Source: Nonomuraea guangzhouensis
GTDB taxonomy: Bacteria > Actinomycetota > Actinomycetes > Streptosporangiales > Streptosporangiaceae
DNA length: 64,000 bases
Direction of reading: 5' to 3'
NCBI RefSeq assembly: GCF_019396345.1
Contig: NZ_JAHKRM010000006.1
Location: 372,001-436,000, forward strand
Shown here: piece after piece, positions 1 to 8,661 of the stretch
Position numbering within the stretch: position 1 is the stretch's first letter
How the letters are laid out: every line of letters begins with the position of its first letter
Position numbers and translations under genes: made by a program
Notes under the pieces: generated by a model
What the model was told of the DNA's origin: nothing
What the model saw: the letters and a program-made list of their open reading frames with translations, nothing else
Database searches by the model: none

Positions 1-1
1 G

Positions 2-508
2 GTCTTCGCCGACGAGGGCAACAAGGAGGCCCGTGACCTGCTCGCCGAGGTGTACACCCGGCTCGGGCACGCCGCGGAGAACGGCACCTGGCGCAACCTC
101 TACCTGACGGGGGCGCTGGAGCTGAGCGAGGGCGTCGTGCCGGCCGCCACGGAGCGGGCCGCGCCCGGTCTGGTCGACGCGCTCGGGGTGGACCAGATCC
201 TCGACTCGATCGCCATCCGCGTCGACGGGCCGCGGGCCTGGAACGAGAGCCTGTCCATCGACTGGCACCTGACCGATCTGGGCGAGCGGTATCGGACCAC
301 GCTGTCGAACGGCGCGCTCATCCAGCGGGCCGACCCGCCTGACGGGCCGGTCGACCTGACGTTGCGGCTGACCAAAGCACAGCTGCTCGCCCTGCTGGCC
401 GGCCGGGGGGTCGAACGGGTCGAGCGGGAGGGCGACATCGGGGTCCTGCGGCGGCTGGTGGCCGTGCTCGACCACCCGATGCCCGACTTCGCCATCGTCA
501 CCGCCTAG
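2..508 (+). CDS. Alkyl/aryl-sulfatase, C-terminal fragment (5' end outside window)
   Basis: The reading frame is open from the first bases of the window, so the gene begins upstream. About 168 residues are visible. The start of the visible part (FADEGNKEARDLLAEVYTRL) and the following ENGTWRNLYLTGALEL match the dimerisation segment of BDS1/SdsA1-type alkylsulfatases, and the last ~110 residues look like their SCP2-like C-terminal domain that binds hydrophobic substrate. The family hydrolyses alkyl sulfates with a metallo-beta-lactamase-fold catalytic domain, which lies outside the window and cannot be checked. Its TAG stop overlaps the stop of the convergent permease gene by three bases. Confidence 0.8.
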   Translation, partial: VFADEGNKEARDLLAEVYTRLGHAAENGTWRNLYLTGALELSEGVVPAATERAAPGLVDALGVDQILDSIAIRVDGPRAWNESLSIDWHLTDLGERYRTTLSNGALIQRADPPDGPVDLTLRLTKAQLLALLAGRGVERVEREGDIGVLRRLVAVLDHPMPDFAIVTA

Positions 509-1911
509 CTTTTCTGGCGGGGCGCCAGAGTCGAGATCACGTAGTAGAGGATCCCGGCCAGCACCAGCGCGACCACCACGCCGATGTTGGCCGCCCCGAA
601 CGTGCCCGCCTTCAGCTGGTCGCTCATCAGGAAGCCCACCACGCGGGCGATGTTCGGGTCCAGGGAGGTGATGAGCCCGATGCCCACGATCGACGCCAGG
701 ACCAGCGAGATCACCCCGGGCCAGTTCAGGGCGGGCGCGCCGGGGCGCAGCAGCCGCTCGTCGTAGGACCGGCCGCCGGCGCGCCACCGCCACATGTCGA
801 CGAGGAAGACGGCCACCCAGGCGGCCATCACCACCCCGATGATCGCCAGGAACGCCTGGAAGGTCGCCAGGAAGCTGGCCGAGACGAACAGCAGGTAGTA
901 GCCGCCGAGCACCATCAGCGCGCCGTCGACGAGCACCGCGTAGTGCCGCTTGATCGGCACCCCCAGCGCCAGCATGGACAGCCCCGACGAGTAGATGTCC
1001 ATGATCGCCCCGGCCAGGAACCCACCGATGGCGGTCAGCAGGTACGGCAGCAGGAACCAGGTCGGCAGGGCGCTCGCCAGCGCCCCGACTGGATCCGCGC
1101 CCGCGGCCTCGGCCAGCTTGGCGTCACCGCCGGCCAGCAGCACGCCGAAGGCGAGCAGCACCATGGGCGGCACCGCCCCGCCCACCGCCGTCCACAGGGC
1201 CACCGACGACGGCTTGGAGTCGGCGGGCAGGTAGCGCGAGTAGTCGGCGCCGCAGTTGACCCAGCCCAGGCCGAGCAGCGTCATCGCGAAGATGACCGCG
1301 CCGACCCAGGCGCCGGGCCCGGCGGTGGTGTCCAGCGTGGTGCCGAGCCTCGGGGCCATCAGGATCATGTACACGACGGTCAGTACGACGAAGGCGTACG
1401 TCAGGTACCGCTGCACCGCCATGATCAACGCGTGGCCGTACACCCCGACCACGATCACGACCAGCGCGGCGACCGCGAAGCAGACCGCCACGGCGGTCGT
1501 GCCGGGAATGCCGGGCGCCACCCGGTTCAGGATCGCCGCGCCGCCCTGCGCCGACAGCGTGACGAGCACGATCTCCCAGCCGACGTTCGAGATGTAGGAC
1601 AGGACGGCCGGCAGCTTGTTGCCCTGGTAGCCGAAGGGGGCGCGGCCGAGCGTCATCGTCGGCACCCCCGACCGGGTGCCCGCGATCGCGACCAGCCCGA
1701 CCAGCCCGAACGACAGCGCGTAGCCGAGCGCCCCGGTGATGATCGCCGGGAAGACCCCCAGGCCCAGCCCGACGATGTAGACACCGAAGGCGACGCCGAA
1801 GAGGGAGAGGTTGGAGCCGGCCCACGGCCAGAACAGGTCCGAAGGCTTGCCATGCCGCTCGGCGGCCGGAACGGCGTTGATGCCGTTCTGCTCAACGGTC
1901 ATCGTGTCCAT
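505..1911 (-). CDS. NCS1-family cytosine/purine permease (CodB-like)
   Basis: This 468-residue, very hydrophobic protein has about 12 predicted membrane segments. The N-terminal region FWPWAGSNLSLFGVAFGVYI is the typical start of NCS1 nucleobase:cation symporters, followed by the glycine-rich stretch around GYQGNKLPAVLSYISNVGWE. The family imports cytosine, purines, hydantoins or thiamine-related compounds; the substrate cannot be told from sequence alone. A second in-frame ATG lies three codons downstream (MDTM), so the start is uncertain by 9 bases. The gene ends tail to tail with the alkylsulfatase gene. A 35-bp tandem repeat lies directly upstream. Confidence 0.85.
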   Translation of the reverse strand: MDTMTVEQNGINAVPAAERHGKPSDLFWPWAGSNLSLFGVAFGVYIVGLGLGVFPAIITGALGYALSFGLVGLVAIAGTRSGVPTMTLGRAPFGYQGNKLPAVLSYISNVGWEIVLVTLSAQGGAAILNRVAPGIPGTTAVAVCFAVAALVVIVVGVYGHALIMAVQRYLTYAFVVLTVVYMILMAPRLGTTLDTTAGPGAWVGAVIFAMTLLGLGWVNCGADYSRYLPADSKPSSVALWTAVGGAVPPMVLLAFGVLLAGGDAKLAEAAGADPVGALASALPTWFLLPYLLTAIGGFLAGAIMDIYSSGLSMLALGVPIKRHYAVLVDGALMVLGGYYLLFVSASFLATFQAFLAIIGVVMAAWVAVFLVDMWRWRAGGRSYDERLLRPGAPALNWPGVISLVLASIVGIGLITSLDPNIARVVGFLMSDQLKAGTFGAANIGVVVALVLAGILYYVISTLAPRQKS

Positions 1912-1938
1912 GATCGGACGTTACACCCGGCGACCTCG

Positions 1939-2066
1939 CCTGCCCCAGAGCGGATTCATTATCAGGCGAGCTCGCTTACCTCAGAGCGGATTCGGATCAG
2001 GCGAGCTCGCTTGTCCCCGAGCGGATTCCGGATCAGGCGAGCTCGCTTGCCCGGAGCGGAAGCCGG
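1939..2066. repeat. Four-copy ~35-bp tandem repeat
   Basis: GAGCGG recurs at 1948, 1984, 2019 and 2054, giving periods of 36, 35 and 35 bases. Each unit reads roughly GAGCGGATTCCGGATCAGGC followed by the palindrome GCGAGCTCGC in units 1-3; unit 4 is diverged. The array fills the gap between the start of the permease gene and the stop of the epimerase gene (both on the minus strand). The palindromes could form small hairpins; a terminator or attenuator role is possible but unproven. Confidence 0.85.
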
Positions 2067-2067
2067 A

Positions 2068-3057
2068 TCAGCCGGCCTGCTCCAGAAGGGTGGCCTCCAC
2101 CTTCGGGTCCAGGCCGACGGGCGGCCGGTCGGTACGCATGGGCGCCTGGCCGCCGATGCCCCGCAGCCAGTGCCACGTGTCGGCCACCGTATCCGCCACC
2201 GGCCGGAACCGCAGCCCCGCCGCCACCGCCTTCGACACGTCACCCCGGTGCAAGGTCTCGTAGTCGTCGCCCTGCAGCCAGACCGGCAGATCGGTCCACG
2301 GCTGCACACCGGCCGCCAGGATCGCCTCCGGCTCCACCCACCGCAGCTCGGCCCCGGACCCGGTCACGCGGACGCAGGTCTCCAGCAACTCCTCCATGGT
2401 GATGAACCCCGAGGGGCTCACCACGTTGTACGCCCCGCCGAGCCCGTTGCCGGCCGCCTCAAGACACCATTGGGCCAGGTCGCGTACGTCCACGTACTGC
2501 AGGGGCAGCCCGGCGGGCCCCGGCGCGAGCACCGGCCCACCCCGCGCGATCCTGCTCAACCACCACGGCAGCCGCCCGATGTTCTCGTAGGGCCCCAGAA
2601 TCAGCCCGGCCCGAGCGAGCAGCGCCCGCTCCCCGAACGCCGCCACCGCGGCCAGCTCGCCACCGGCCTTCAACTGCGCGTAACCCACCTCGGCGCCGTC
2701 ATCGGCGGACGCCGCCACCACCGGAGCGTCCTCCCCGGCACCGGCCGCCGTCGGATAGGTGTAGACGGACCGGCTGGACACGTAGACGTAGTGTCCCGCC
2801 CGCCCGGCCAGCAGCGCCGCCGCGTCGCGTACGGCGGACGGCGCCCACGACCAGGTGTCGACCACGACGTCCCACTCACCGGTGCCGAGCGCGGCCAGCC
2901 CGCCCGGCTCCGCCCGGTCGCCCCGCAGCGCCGTCACCCCGGGTTGCGGGGCATGCGTGCCCCGGTTGAACACGGTCACGTCCCAGCCGGAGGCGACCGC
3001 CTCGTCGACGAAGGCGCGCCCCACGAACTCCGTCCCGCCCAGCACCAGCAGCTTCAT
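2068..3057 (-). CDS. NAD(P)-dependent epimerase/dehydratase (extended SDR, reductase-like)
   Basis: A protein of 329 residues that opens MKLLVLGGTEFVGRAFVDEA, giving the glycine-rich Rossmann motif GGTxFxGR used by NAD-dependent epimerases. The body continues as an atypical extended SDR (HYVYVSSRSVYTYP near residue 100; GPYENIGRLPWWLSRIARGG near 170). The canonical YxxxK pair is not clear, as is common in this 'NAD-dependent epimerase' reductase group. The ATG at 3057 is preferred over a GTG two codons upstream because the Rossmann strand normally starts right at the N-terminus. Substrate unknown. Confidence 0.8.
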   Translation of the reverse strand: MKLLVLGGTEFVGRAFVDEAVASGWDVTVFNRGTHAPQPGVTALRGDRAEPGGLAALGTGEWDVVVDTWSWAPSAVRDAAALLAGRAGHYVYVSSRSVYTYPTAAGAGEDAPVVAASADDGAEVGYAQLKAGGELAAVAAFGERALLARAGLILGPYENIGRLPWWLSRIARGGPVLAPGPAGLPLQYVDVRDLAQWCLEAAGNGLGGAYNVVSPSGFITMEELLETCVRVTGSGAELRWVEPEAILAAGVQPWTDLPVWLQGDDYETLHRGDVSKAVAAGLRFRPVADTVADTWHWLRGIGGQAPMRTDRPPVGLDPKVEATLLEQAG

Positions 3058-3150
3058 GCCCACACCCTGCCGCCCCCCGCGGCCGCCCGGTAGCCATGCA
3101 CGCTGACAGCGGAATCGCCGAAAGCGAACCCTGTCACTCTCCGCAACTCC

Positions 3151-3163
3151 TTAGCGCCGCTAA
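3151..3163. promoter_or_regulatory. 13-bp palindrome, candidate operator upstream of the sensor kinase
   Basis: TTAGCGCCGCTAA is a perfect palindrome (6-bp arms around a central C) in the 193-bp gap between the divergent epimerase and sensor-kinase genes. An AT-rich stretch, TAGATATATC, follows directly and could hold a -10 element. No binding protein can be named. Confidence 0.35.
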
Positions 3164-3256
3164 AGTAGATATATCAGCAGGTAGGGCCCAATACCGGTTT
3201 AAACGTCACGAATGGGTAGGAGATTACACATAGTGACATAGGGAGCCTTTAAGCAG

Positions 3257-4645
3257 GTGAAACAGATCTTTCCTCGCTCAATCCGGGCGCGTCTTACGGT
3301 GCTGGCGAGTCTGATCGCGGCGGTGGTGCTCACCTCGACGGCCGTCATCACCCTTGCCACGCTGCCCGGCAGCCTCCGCGGCGCTGTGCAGAACCGGGTG
3401 GAGCTGGACGTACGGCGGGTCGCGAGTGACGCCCGGACGACCCAGCTGCGCAGCATGCTGCCCACCTCACCCCGCGTCCACCTCCTTCAGGTGGTCTCCC
3501 GCGAGGGAACCGTCCTGGCGGCCAGCCACAACCTGCGGGGCAAGCCCCCCATCACCCACCTCAAGCTGGCCAAGCCGGAAACGATCTACACCACCGAAGC
3601 CCGGCTCAGCGGCGACCCCGAGGTCATAGAGTCCGATGCCAAGTACCTGGTCATGGCCATGGAGTCGCAGACGCCGTACGGCCTGGTGACGGTGTACGGC
3701 GCGGCGTCGCTGGCCGATGTCGACCGGGCGCTGGGGTGGCTCTATGCCGTGATCTTCCTCGGCATCCCCCTGGTGCTGGTCATCGTCGGGAGCATCACCT
3801 GGACCGTGGTCGGCCAGGCGCTGAGCCCGGTCGAGCGCATCCGGGCCGAACTGGCCGAGATCACCGGGCACGACCTGAGCCGCCGGGTTCCCGTACCCGA
3901 CAACGGGGACGAGATCACCCAGCTGGCCGCGACCACCAACCACACCCTCGAACGCCTGGAACGTTCCGTCGAGACGCAACGCCGCTTCGTGGCCGACGCC
4001 TCACACGAGCTCCGCAGCCCCATCACCGCGCTGCGTACCCAGTTGGAGGTCGCCACCGCCTACCCGGACGACACGGACTGGCCGTCGACGGGCGCCAGGG
4101 CCCTGATGTCCGCCGATCGCCTGACCGACATCATCGACGAGCTCCTGATGCTGGCCCGGCTGGACGCGGGCGCGGTCACCGACCGGCACGTCGTCGACGC
4201 CTGCCGCCTGGCGGAGGAACAGGAGCGGCGCCGCGCGGGAGGCGCCGTCAGCATCGTGACCGACGCGCCGGGCACGGCACCCGTCTTCGGCTCTCCCATC
4301 CAGCTTGACCGGCTGCTGACCAACCTGCTCGACAACGCCACCCGGCACGCGAGCGCCAGGATCGACCTTCAGGTGGCAGTGGACGAATGGGACAAGACCG
4401 TCGTCATCAAGGTCACGGACGACGGGCCGGGCATCGCGCCGGAGTACCGGGACTGCGTCTTCGAGCGCTTCACCCGCCTGCCCGAAGCCCGGGTCAAGGA
4501 CAAGGACGGCAGCGGCCTCGGCCTGGCCCTGTCGCGGGAGATCGCCCTGGCGCACCAGGGGAGCCTGACGATCAGCGACCACTTCCCCGGCGCCCAGTTC
4601 GTCACCCGCCTTCCGCTGTACGTGGAAGGCTATTCACCGGTGTGA
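3257..4645 (+). CDS. Sensor histidine kinase, orphan
   Basis: The 462-residue protein has a membrane segment at about residues 12-35, an extracytoplasmic sensor region to ~155, a second membrane segment at ~160-185, HAMP to ~235, then HisKA with the phospho-accepting histidine in DASHELRSPI (His250). The ATPase domain shows the N box LLTNLLDNATRHA (~353-365), DDGPGIAP (~388) and GSGLGLALS (~418). It is a transmembrane autokinase of the EnvZ/MprB class. It starts at GTG. No response regulator gene adjoins it: neighbours are an epimerase and a dehydrogenase on the other strand. Its last 44 bases overlap the 3' end of the dehydrogenase gene. Confidence 0.9.
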   Translation: MKQIFPRSIRARLTVLASLIAAVVLTSTAVITLATLPGSLRGAVQNRVELDVRRVASDARTTQLRSMLPTSPRVHLLQVVSREGTVLAASHNLRGKPPITHLKLAKPETIYTTEARLSGDPEVIESDAKYLVMAMESQTPYGLVTVYGAASLADVDRALGWLYAVIFLGIPLVLVIVGSITWTVVGQALSPVERIRAELAEITGHDLSRRVPVPDNGDEITQLAATTNHTLERLERSVETQRRFVADASHELRSPITALRTQLEVATAYPDDTDWPSTGARALMSADRLTDIIDELLMLARLDAGAVTDRHVVDACRLAEEQERRRAGGAVSIVTDAPGTAPVFGSPIQLDRLLTNLLDNATRHASARIDLQVAVDEWDKTVVIKVTDDGPGIAPEYRDCVFERFTRLPEARVKDKDGSGLGLALSREIALAHQGSLTISDHFPGAQFVTRLPLYVEGYSPV

Positions 4646-5582
4646 GCGGTTCGCGCCCGTCCAGGACGGCCGCCACGTTCGACACCGACAGACCGCACAT
4701 GCGCTCGCGGGTCGCCGTGCCCGCGCTGCCGATGTGCGGGGTCAGCACGGTGTTGCCGAGCTCGACCAGCGCCGGGTTCACCGCCGGCTCGCCCTCGAAC
4801 ACGTCGAGGGCCGCCGCCCCGATCGTCCCCGACCGCAGCGCCGCCACCAGTGCCTCCTCGTCCACGATGCCGCCACGAGCGGTGTTGACCAGGATCGCGG
4901 TGCGCTTCATGCGGCGCAGGGCATCGGCGTCGATGAGATGACGGGTGGCCGGGGTGAGCGGGCAGTGCAGAGTGACCACATCGGCACGTTCCAGCAGCTC
5001 GGGCAGCTCGACGAACTCGACGCCCCGCCGCTCCTCGTCCGGCAGCGGCGAGGAGGTGGGCGTGGCCAGGATCTCCATGTCGAAGGCGCGGGCGCGGCGG
5101 GCGACGGCCCGCCCGATGCGGCCGTAGCCGACGACGCCGAGCGTCGTCCCGGCGCTGAGGTCCAGGCCGAGCAGCATGCGCGGCCCCCAGATCCATGGTG
5201 TACGGTCCCGCAGCAGCCGATCGCCGTCGAGCACACGGCGCGCGGCGGCCAGGATCAGCGCCATCGTCAGGTCGGCGGTGGCGCCGTCGAGCACACCCGG
5301 GGTGTTGGTGACCTGGATCCCGCGCTCGGTGGCCGCCGCCACGTCAATGTTGTCGTAGCCGACCGCGGTGTTGGCGACGATCCGCAGCGCCGGGCCCGCC
5401 GCGTCGAGGAACTCCGCGTCGATGCGCTCGGTGAGCGTGCACACGACCGCCTCCGCGCCCGCGGCCCGGCTCAGGAGCGTGGCCCGGTCGGGCGGATCCT
5501 CCTCGCCGGCCACCACGGGATGGCCGAGCGAGCGTACGAGCTCCATGGCGGCGTCGGTCAAGGCGCGGGTCACGTAGATCAT
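4602..5582 (-). CDS. D-isomer specific 2-hydroxyacid dehydrogenase (glyoxylate/hydroxypyruvate reductase-like)
   Basis: A 326-residue NAD(P)-dependent reductase. The nucleotide-binding motif is GYGRIGRA (~residues 152-159). The catalytic triad of the family is present: Arg236 in NTARGG, Glu265 in FEGEP and His283 in LTPHIGSAG. These enzymes interconvert 2-keto and D-2-hydroxy acids in the cytoplasm. The ATG at 5582 is chosen because GGGAGGAG lies just upstream; a start nine codons earlier would bury this site. The gene converges on, and overlaps by 44 bp, the sensor-kinase gene. Confidence 0.88.
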   Translation of the reverse strand: MIYVTRALTDAAMELVRSLGHPVVAGEEDPPDRATLLSRAAGAEAVVCTLTERIDAEFLDAAGPALRIVANTAVGYDNIDVAAATERGIQVTNTPGVLDGATADLTMALILAAARRVLDGDRLLRDRTPWIWGPRMLLGLDLSAGTTLGVVGYGRIGRAVARRARAFDMEILATPTSSPLPDEERRGVEFVELPELLERADVVTLHCPLTPATRHLIDADALRRMKRTAILVNTARGGIVDEEALVAALRSGTIGAAALDVFEGEPAVNPALVELGNTVLTPHIGSAGTATRERMCGLSVSNVAAVLDGREPLTPVNSLPRTAEGG

Positions 5583-5754
5583 CGACTCTCCTCCCTCAGG
5601 ACGGCCCACGATAGAGGGTCGGTCGGGCGGCCGTGGGGCGGTGCACGGCGCGCCCTGTTTCGACCTGCTGCTCCGCGAGATCTCGGCCTATCCGTGAGGT
5701 GGGGCTGGTCGCGGGCGGCTCCGAGACCTGGAGGCGGGCGCGAGGCGAAAGCAG

Positions 5755-5792
5755 TGAAGGGCCCGCTTCGGAAACCGGAAGCGAGCCCTTCA
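5755..5792 (-). terminator. Strong hairpin terminator downstream of the 5'-nucleotidase gene
   Basis: TGAAGGGCCCGCTTCGG and CCGGAAGCGAGCCCTTCA form a stem of about 17 bp with one mismatch and an AAA loop region. It starts 10 bases after the stop codon of the nucleotidase gene. T-rich bases lie on both sides, so it could work in both directions. The remaining 5610-5753 shows no gene. Confidence 0.75.
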
Positions 5793-5802
5793 GATTGTTT
5801 CG

Positions 5803-7587
5803 CTAGGGAGTGACGGTGATGCGGTTCGTCGCGGGCGGAGCGATCGGGTTGTCGCGGCCCAGCTGGTCGACGAAGGCGTCGATGTCCAGCGGCCCGCTCC
5901 AGAGGTCCGTACCGTCCTTGAAGCCCAGGAAGGCGTCACCGCCGCCGACCAGGAAGTTGTTCGCCGCGACCCGGATCGTCTGCGTGTCCGTCACCGCGAC
6001 GCCGTCGATCTTCATGTTCGAGACCTTGGCACCCCACGCCGCACCGCTGCTGTAGGTGTAGGTGAAGTTCGCCGACGGCTGGAGGATCTTGGTGAACGGC
6101 TGGGCGTTCGGCCCACCGGTGAACTGCTGCTCCAGGACCGTCTTGAGCTGCGCGCCGGTCAGCGTCACGACCTGCATCAGGTTGTTGAACGGCTGCACGG
6201 TGAACGCCTCGCCATAGGTGACCACGCCGTCGCCCTCACCAGCCGAGGAGCCGGCGTACGTGAGCGAGGCTCGGACGCCACCCGGGTTCATCAGGGCGAT
6301 CTGCGCGTTGCCGCCCGTCTTGGTGGCGGCCAGCTGGCCGTCGGCGATGAGGTCGCCGAGCGGGGACTCGCCGCTGGGAGCGGCGGTGTTGGGGATGTCC
6401 GCGGTGATCCGGCCGACGGCCTTGTTGGCGACCGGGGCCACCCGATCCTTCCAAGTCTTCACGAACGCCGAAATTTCGGGATCTGGGGTGACTGTGCGGG
6501 TCACGATGTGGTTGTCCGCAACCACCGAGGCGCGGTCGATGTCCCGCGTCCTGACGTTCACGTTGAGGTCGACCTGCGTGATGACGCGGCCGAACGAGCC
6601 GCCCTGGGAGTACACGCGGTCCTGGCCGGCCGGGTCCTTGACCTTGCACAGGTACGCCTGGTGCGAGTGGCCGCTGAGAATCACGTCGATCTCGGGGTCG
6701 ACCTGCGTGGCGATGCGGTTGCCCGCGCCGGGGACGGCGCTGCACGCGTCCGGCGACTGGCCCGCGGTCACCTGGTCGCCCTCGTGCACCAGCACGACCT
6801 GGGCCTTGACGCCCACCAGCTTGAGCAGCTTGGACGCCAGGTTCGCGGCCTTGACCTCGTCCACGAACTTGAGGTCCTTGATGCCCTCGGCCGTGACGAT
6901 GTTCGGGGTGGTCTGGGTGACCAGGCCGATGAAGCCGATCGGCACGCCGTTCATCCACTTGATGCTGACCGGCGGCAGGGCGGGCACGCCCCAGTCGCTC
7001 ATCAGCTTCTTGGCCTGCGCCTGCTGCGCGCCCAGTGCCGCGAGCGCGTCGGTCTTCTCGTTCGGGTTCTTGAACAGGACGTTCGCACCTACGTAGTCGT
7101 ACTGGGCGCCCTTCCACGGACCGGCGGGCGAGCACCCGTCCACCGGGTGGCAGCCGCCCTTCATGATCCGGCGCAGCTCCGTGTAACCCTCGTCGAACTC
7201 GTGGTTGCCGACCGCGGCCACCTTGAGCCCGAGCTTGCCCATGAACTCGACGGACGGCTCGTCATGGTAGGCCGCCGAGATCAGCGGGCTGGCGCCGATC
7301 AGGTCGCCCTGGGCCACCGCGATCGTGTTCTTGTCGGTGAGGGCCTTCATGTGCGTGGCGACGTACGCGGCGCCGCCCGCCTCGACGGTGGCGCCCGTCT
7401 CGTCGACCATCCGGCCGGAGGAGCCGGTCGGGGGTTCGAGGTTGCCGTGGAAGTCGTTGAGCGCGAGCAGCCGGACCGGAACGGTCTTCGGCGCCTTGCT
7501 CGCGTCCGCGGGGGCGGTCGCCGCGGCGAACCCGCCCGCGGCGACGGCTCCGGCCAGGACGAGCCGGAGGAGGGAACGTGGGGTCAT
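5803..7587 (-). CDS. Secreted bifunctional UDP-sugar hydrolase/5'-nucleotidase family phosphoesterase
   Basis: A 594-residue protein with an N-terminal signal peptide (MTPRSLLRLVLAGAVAAGGF then an Ala-rich stretch to about residue 29). The metallophosphatase domain shows LALNDFHGN (~residue 42), VGNHEFDEGY and GHSHQAY, which bind the two metal ions. The C-terminal 5'-nucleotidase domain shows NPGGVRASLTY, the substrate-base pocket region. The family strips phosphate from extracellular nucleotides. A strong terminator follows. The nearby PhoU-like/PiT pair makes a phosphate-scavenging role plausible. Confidence 0.92.
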   Translation of the reverse strand: MTPRSLLRLVLAGAVAAGGFAAATAPADASKAPKTVPVRLLALNDFHGNLEPPTGSSGRMVDETGATVEAGGAAYVATHMKALTDKNTIAVAQGDLIGASPLISAAYHDEPSVEFMGKLGLKVAAVGNHEFDEGYTELRRIMKGGCHPVDGCSPAGPWKGAQYDYVGANVLFKNPNEKTDALAALGAQQAQAKKLMSDWGVPALPPVSIKWMNGVPIGFIGLVTQTTPNIVTAEGIKDLKFVDEVKAANLASKLLKLVGVKAQVVLVHEGDQVTAGQSPDACSAVPGAGNRIATQVDPEIDVILSGHSHQAYLCKVKDPAGQDRVYSQGGSFGRVITQVDLNVNVRTRDIDRASVVADNHIVTRTVTPDPEISAFVKTWKDRVAPVANKAVGRITADIPNTAAPSGESPLGDLIADGQLAATKTGGNAQIALMNPGGVRASLTYAGSSAGEGDGVVTYGEAFTVQPFNNLMQVVTLTGAQLKTVLEQQFTGGPNAQPFTKILQPSANFTYTYSSGAAWGAKVSNMKIDGVAVTDTQTIRVAANNFLVGGGDAFLGFKDGTDLWSGPLDIDAFVDQLGRDNPIAPPATNRITVTP

Positions 7588-7695
7588 GGCCTAAGACGTT
7601 ACGGCCGGAAGCCATGCAGCCAATGTCGCAAAGGTAACGATTCATCGGCCGACCACATGGCGGTATTTGCCAGCCGTACGCCTAGAGTTCGTGCT

Positions 7696-8661
7696 GTGAC
7701 TGCGCACGTGGAGACCAGACAACGACTTGATGACCGCGAAATCACCCAGGTGCTCGGCGTGGTGGAAGCGGCGACGAAGGCCGACGGCGTCCGCCCGCTC
7801 AACGAGCATGTCATGCTCCACCTGCGCTACGGCGGCGATCCGCAGGCCCGATCGCTGCTGATGTACGACGACGAGACGTTGGTGGGCTATGCCCACATAG
7901 ACCCCACTGACGAGGTCGAGGGCCCCAGCGGCGAACTGGCCATCCACCCCGCCCACCGCCGGCAGGGGCACGGCACACGGCTGCTGCGGGCCGTACTCGA
8001 GATGTCGGGCGGCCGCCTGCGCCTGTGGGCGCACGGCGACCATGAGGGCGCGGGCGCGCTGGCGGCGTCGGCGGGGTTCGAGCGCGTGCGCTCGCTCTGG
8101 CAGATGCGGCGGTCGCTGTCCACGCCGCTGCCTTCTTTCGACCTGCCCGATGGGGTACGGCTGCGTGCCTTCGTACCAGGTCAGGATGAGGAGGCGTGGC
8201 TCAAGGTCAACGCCGCGGCCTTCGCCCACCACCCCGAACAGGGCGCCTGGACGGCGAACGACCTGCGCCAGCGCGAGCAGGAGCCCTGGTTCGACCCGGA
8301 GGGCTTCTTCCTGGCCTTCCGCGGCGAGCGGCTCGCCGGCTTCCACTGGACCAAGATCCACGGCTCGTCCGAGCACGGCCACGAGCCGATCGGCGAGGTG
8401 TACGTCGTCGGCGTCGACCCCTCACAGCAGGGCACCGGCCTGGGCAAGGCGCTCACATTGGCGGGCCTGGACCATCTACGCGCGCGCGGCCTCGCCCAGG
8501 CGATGCTCTACGTGGACGAGGCCAACACGGCGGCGATCCGCCTGTACGAGTCCCTGGGCTTCGACCGCTGGGACGTCGACGTGATGTATGCCGCTACTCA
8601 ACCACCCAGTGCAGGGCGAAATAGGACACCGCAGCCACCAGAGCCGCAGCCGGAATCGTAA
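7696..8661 (+). CDS. mshD: Mycothiol synthase, twin GNAT acetyltransferase
   Basis: A protein of ~321 residues built of two GNAT domains. The N-terminal half has IHPAHRRQGHGTRLL (acetyl-CoA loop, ~residue 85); the C-terminal half has VVGVDPSQQGTGLGKALT (~240) and YVDEANTAAIRLYESLGF near the end. This is the layout of MshD, which acetylates Cys-GlcN-Ins in the last step of mycothiol synthesis, a thiol found only in actinobacteria. The GTG at 7696 gives VTAHVETRQRL; the frame is open far upstream but only shadow sequence lies there. Its 3' end overlaps the convergent PiT gene by 68 bp. Confidence 0.9.
   Translation: MTAHVETRQRLDDREITQVLGVVEAATKADGVRPLNEHVMLHLRYGGDPQARSLLMYDDETLVGYAHIDPTDEVEGPSGELAIHPAHRRQGHGTRLLRAVLEMSGGRLRLWAHGDHEGAGALAASAGFERVRSLWQMRRSLSTPLPSFDLPDGVRLRAFVPGQDEEAWLKVNAAAFAHHPEQGAWTANDLRQREQEPWFDPEGFFLAFRGERLAGFHWTKIHGSSEHGHEPIGEVYVVGVDPSQQGTGLGKALTLAGLDHLRARGLAQAMLYVDEANTAAIRLYESLGFDRWDVDVMYAATQPPSAGRNRTPQPPEPQPES

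Noticed and set aside
943-3093. Very long open frame (716 codons) on the plus strand
   Set aside because: It lies antisense to the permease and epimerase genes, is Arg/Gln/His/Gly-rich in the way GC-rich shadow frames are, and has no domain.
6508-7695. Open frame upstream of mshD as an N-terminal extension
   Set aside because: It is antisense to the 5'-nucleotidase gene and lacks any MshD homology; the GTG at 7696 begins the real protein.
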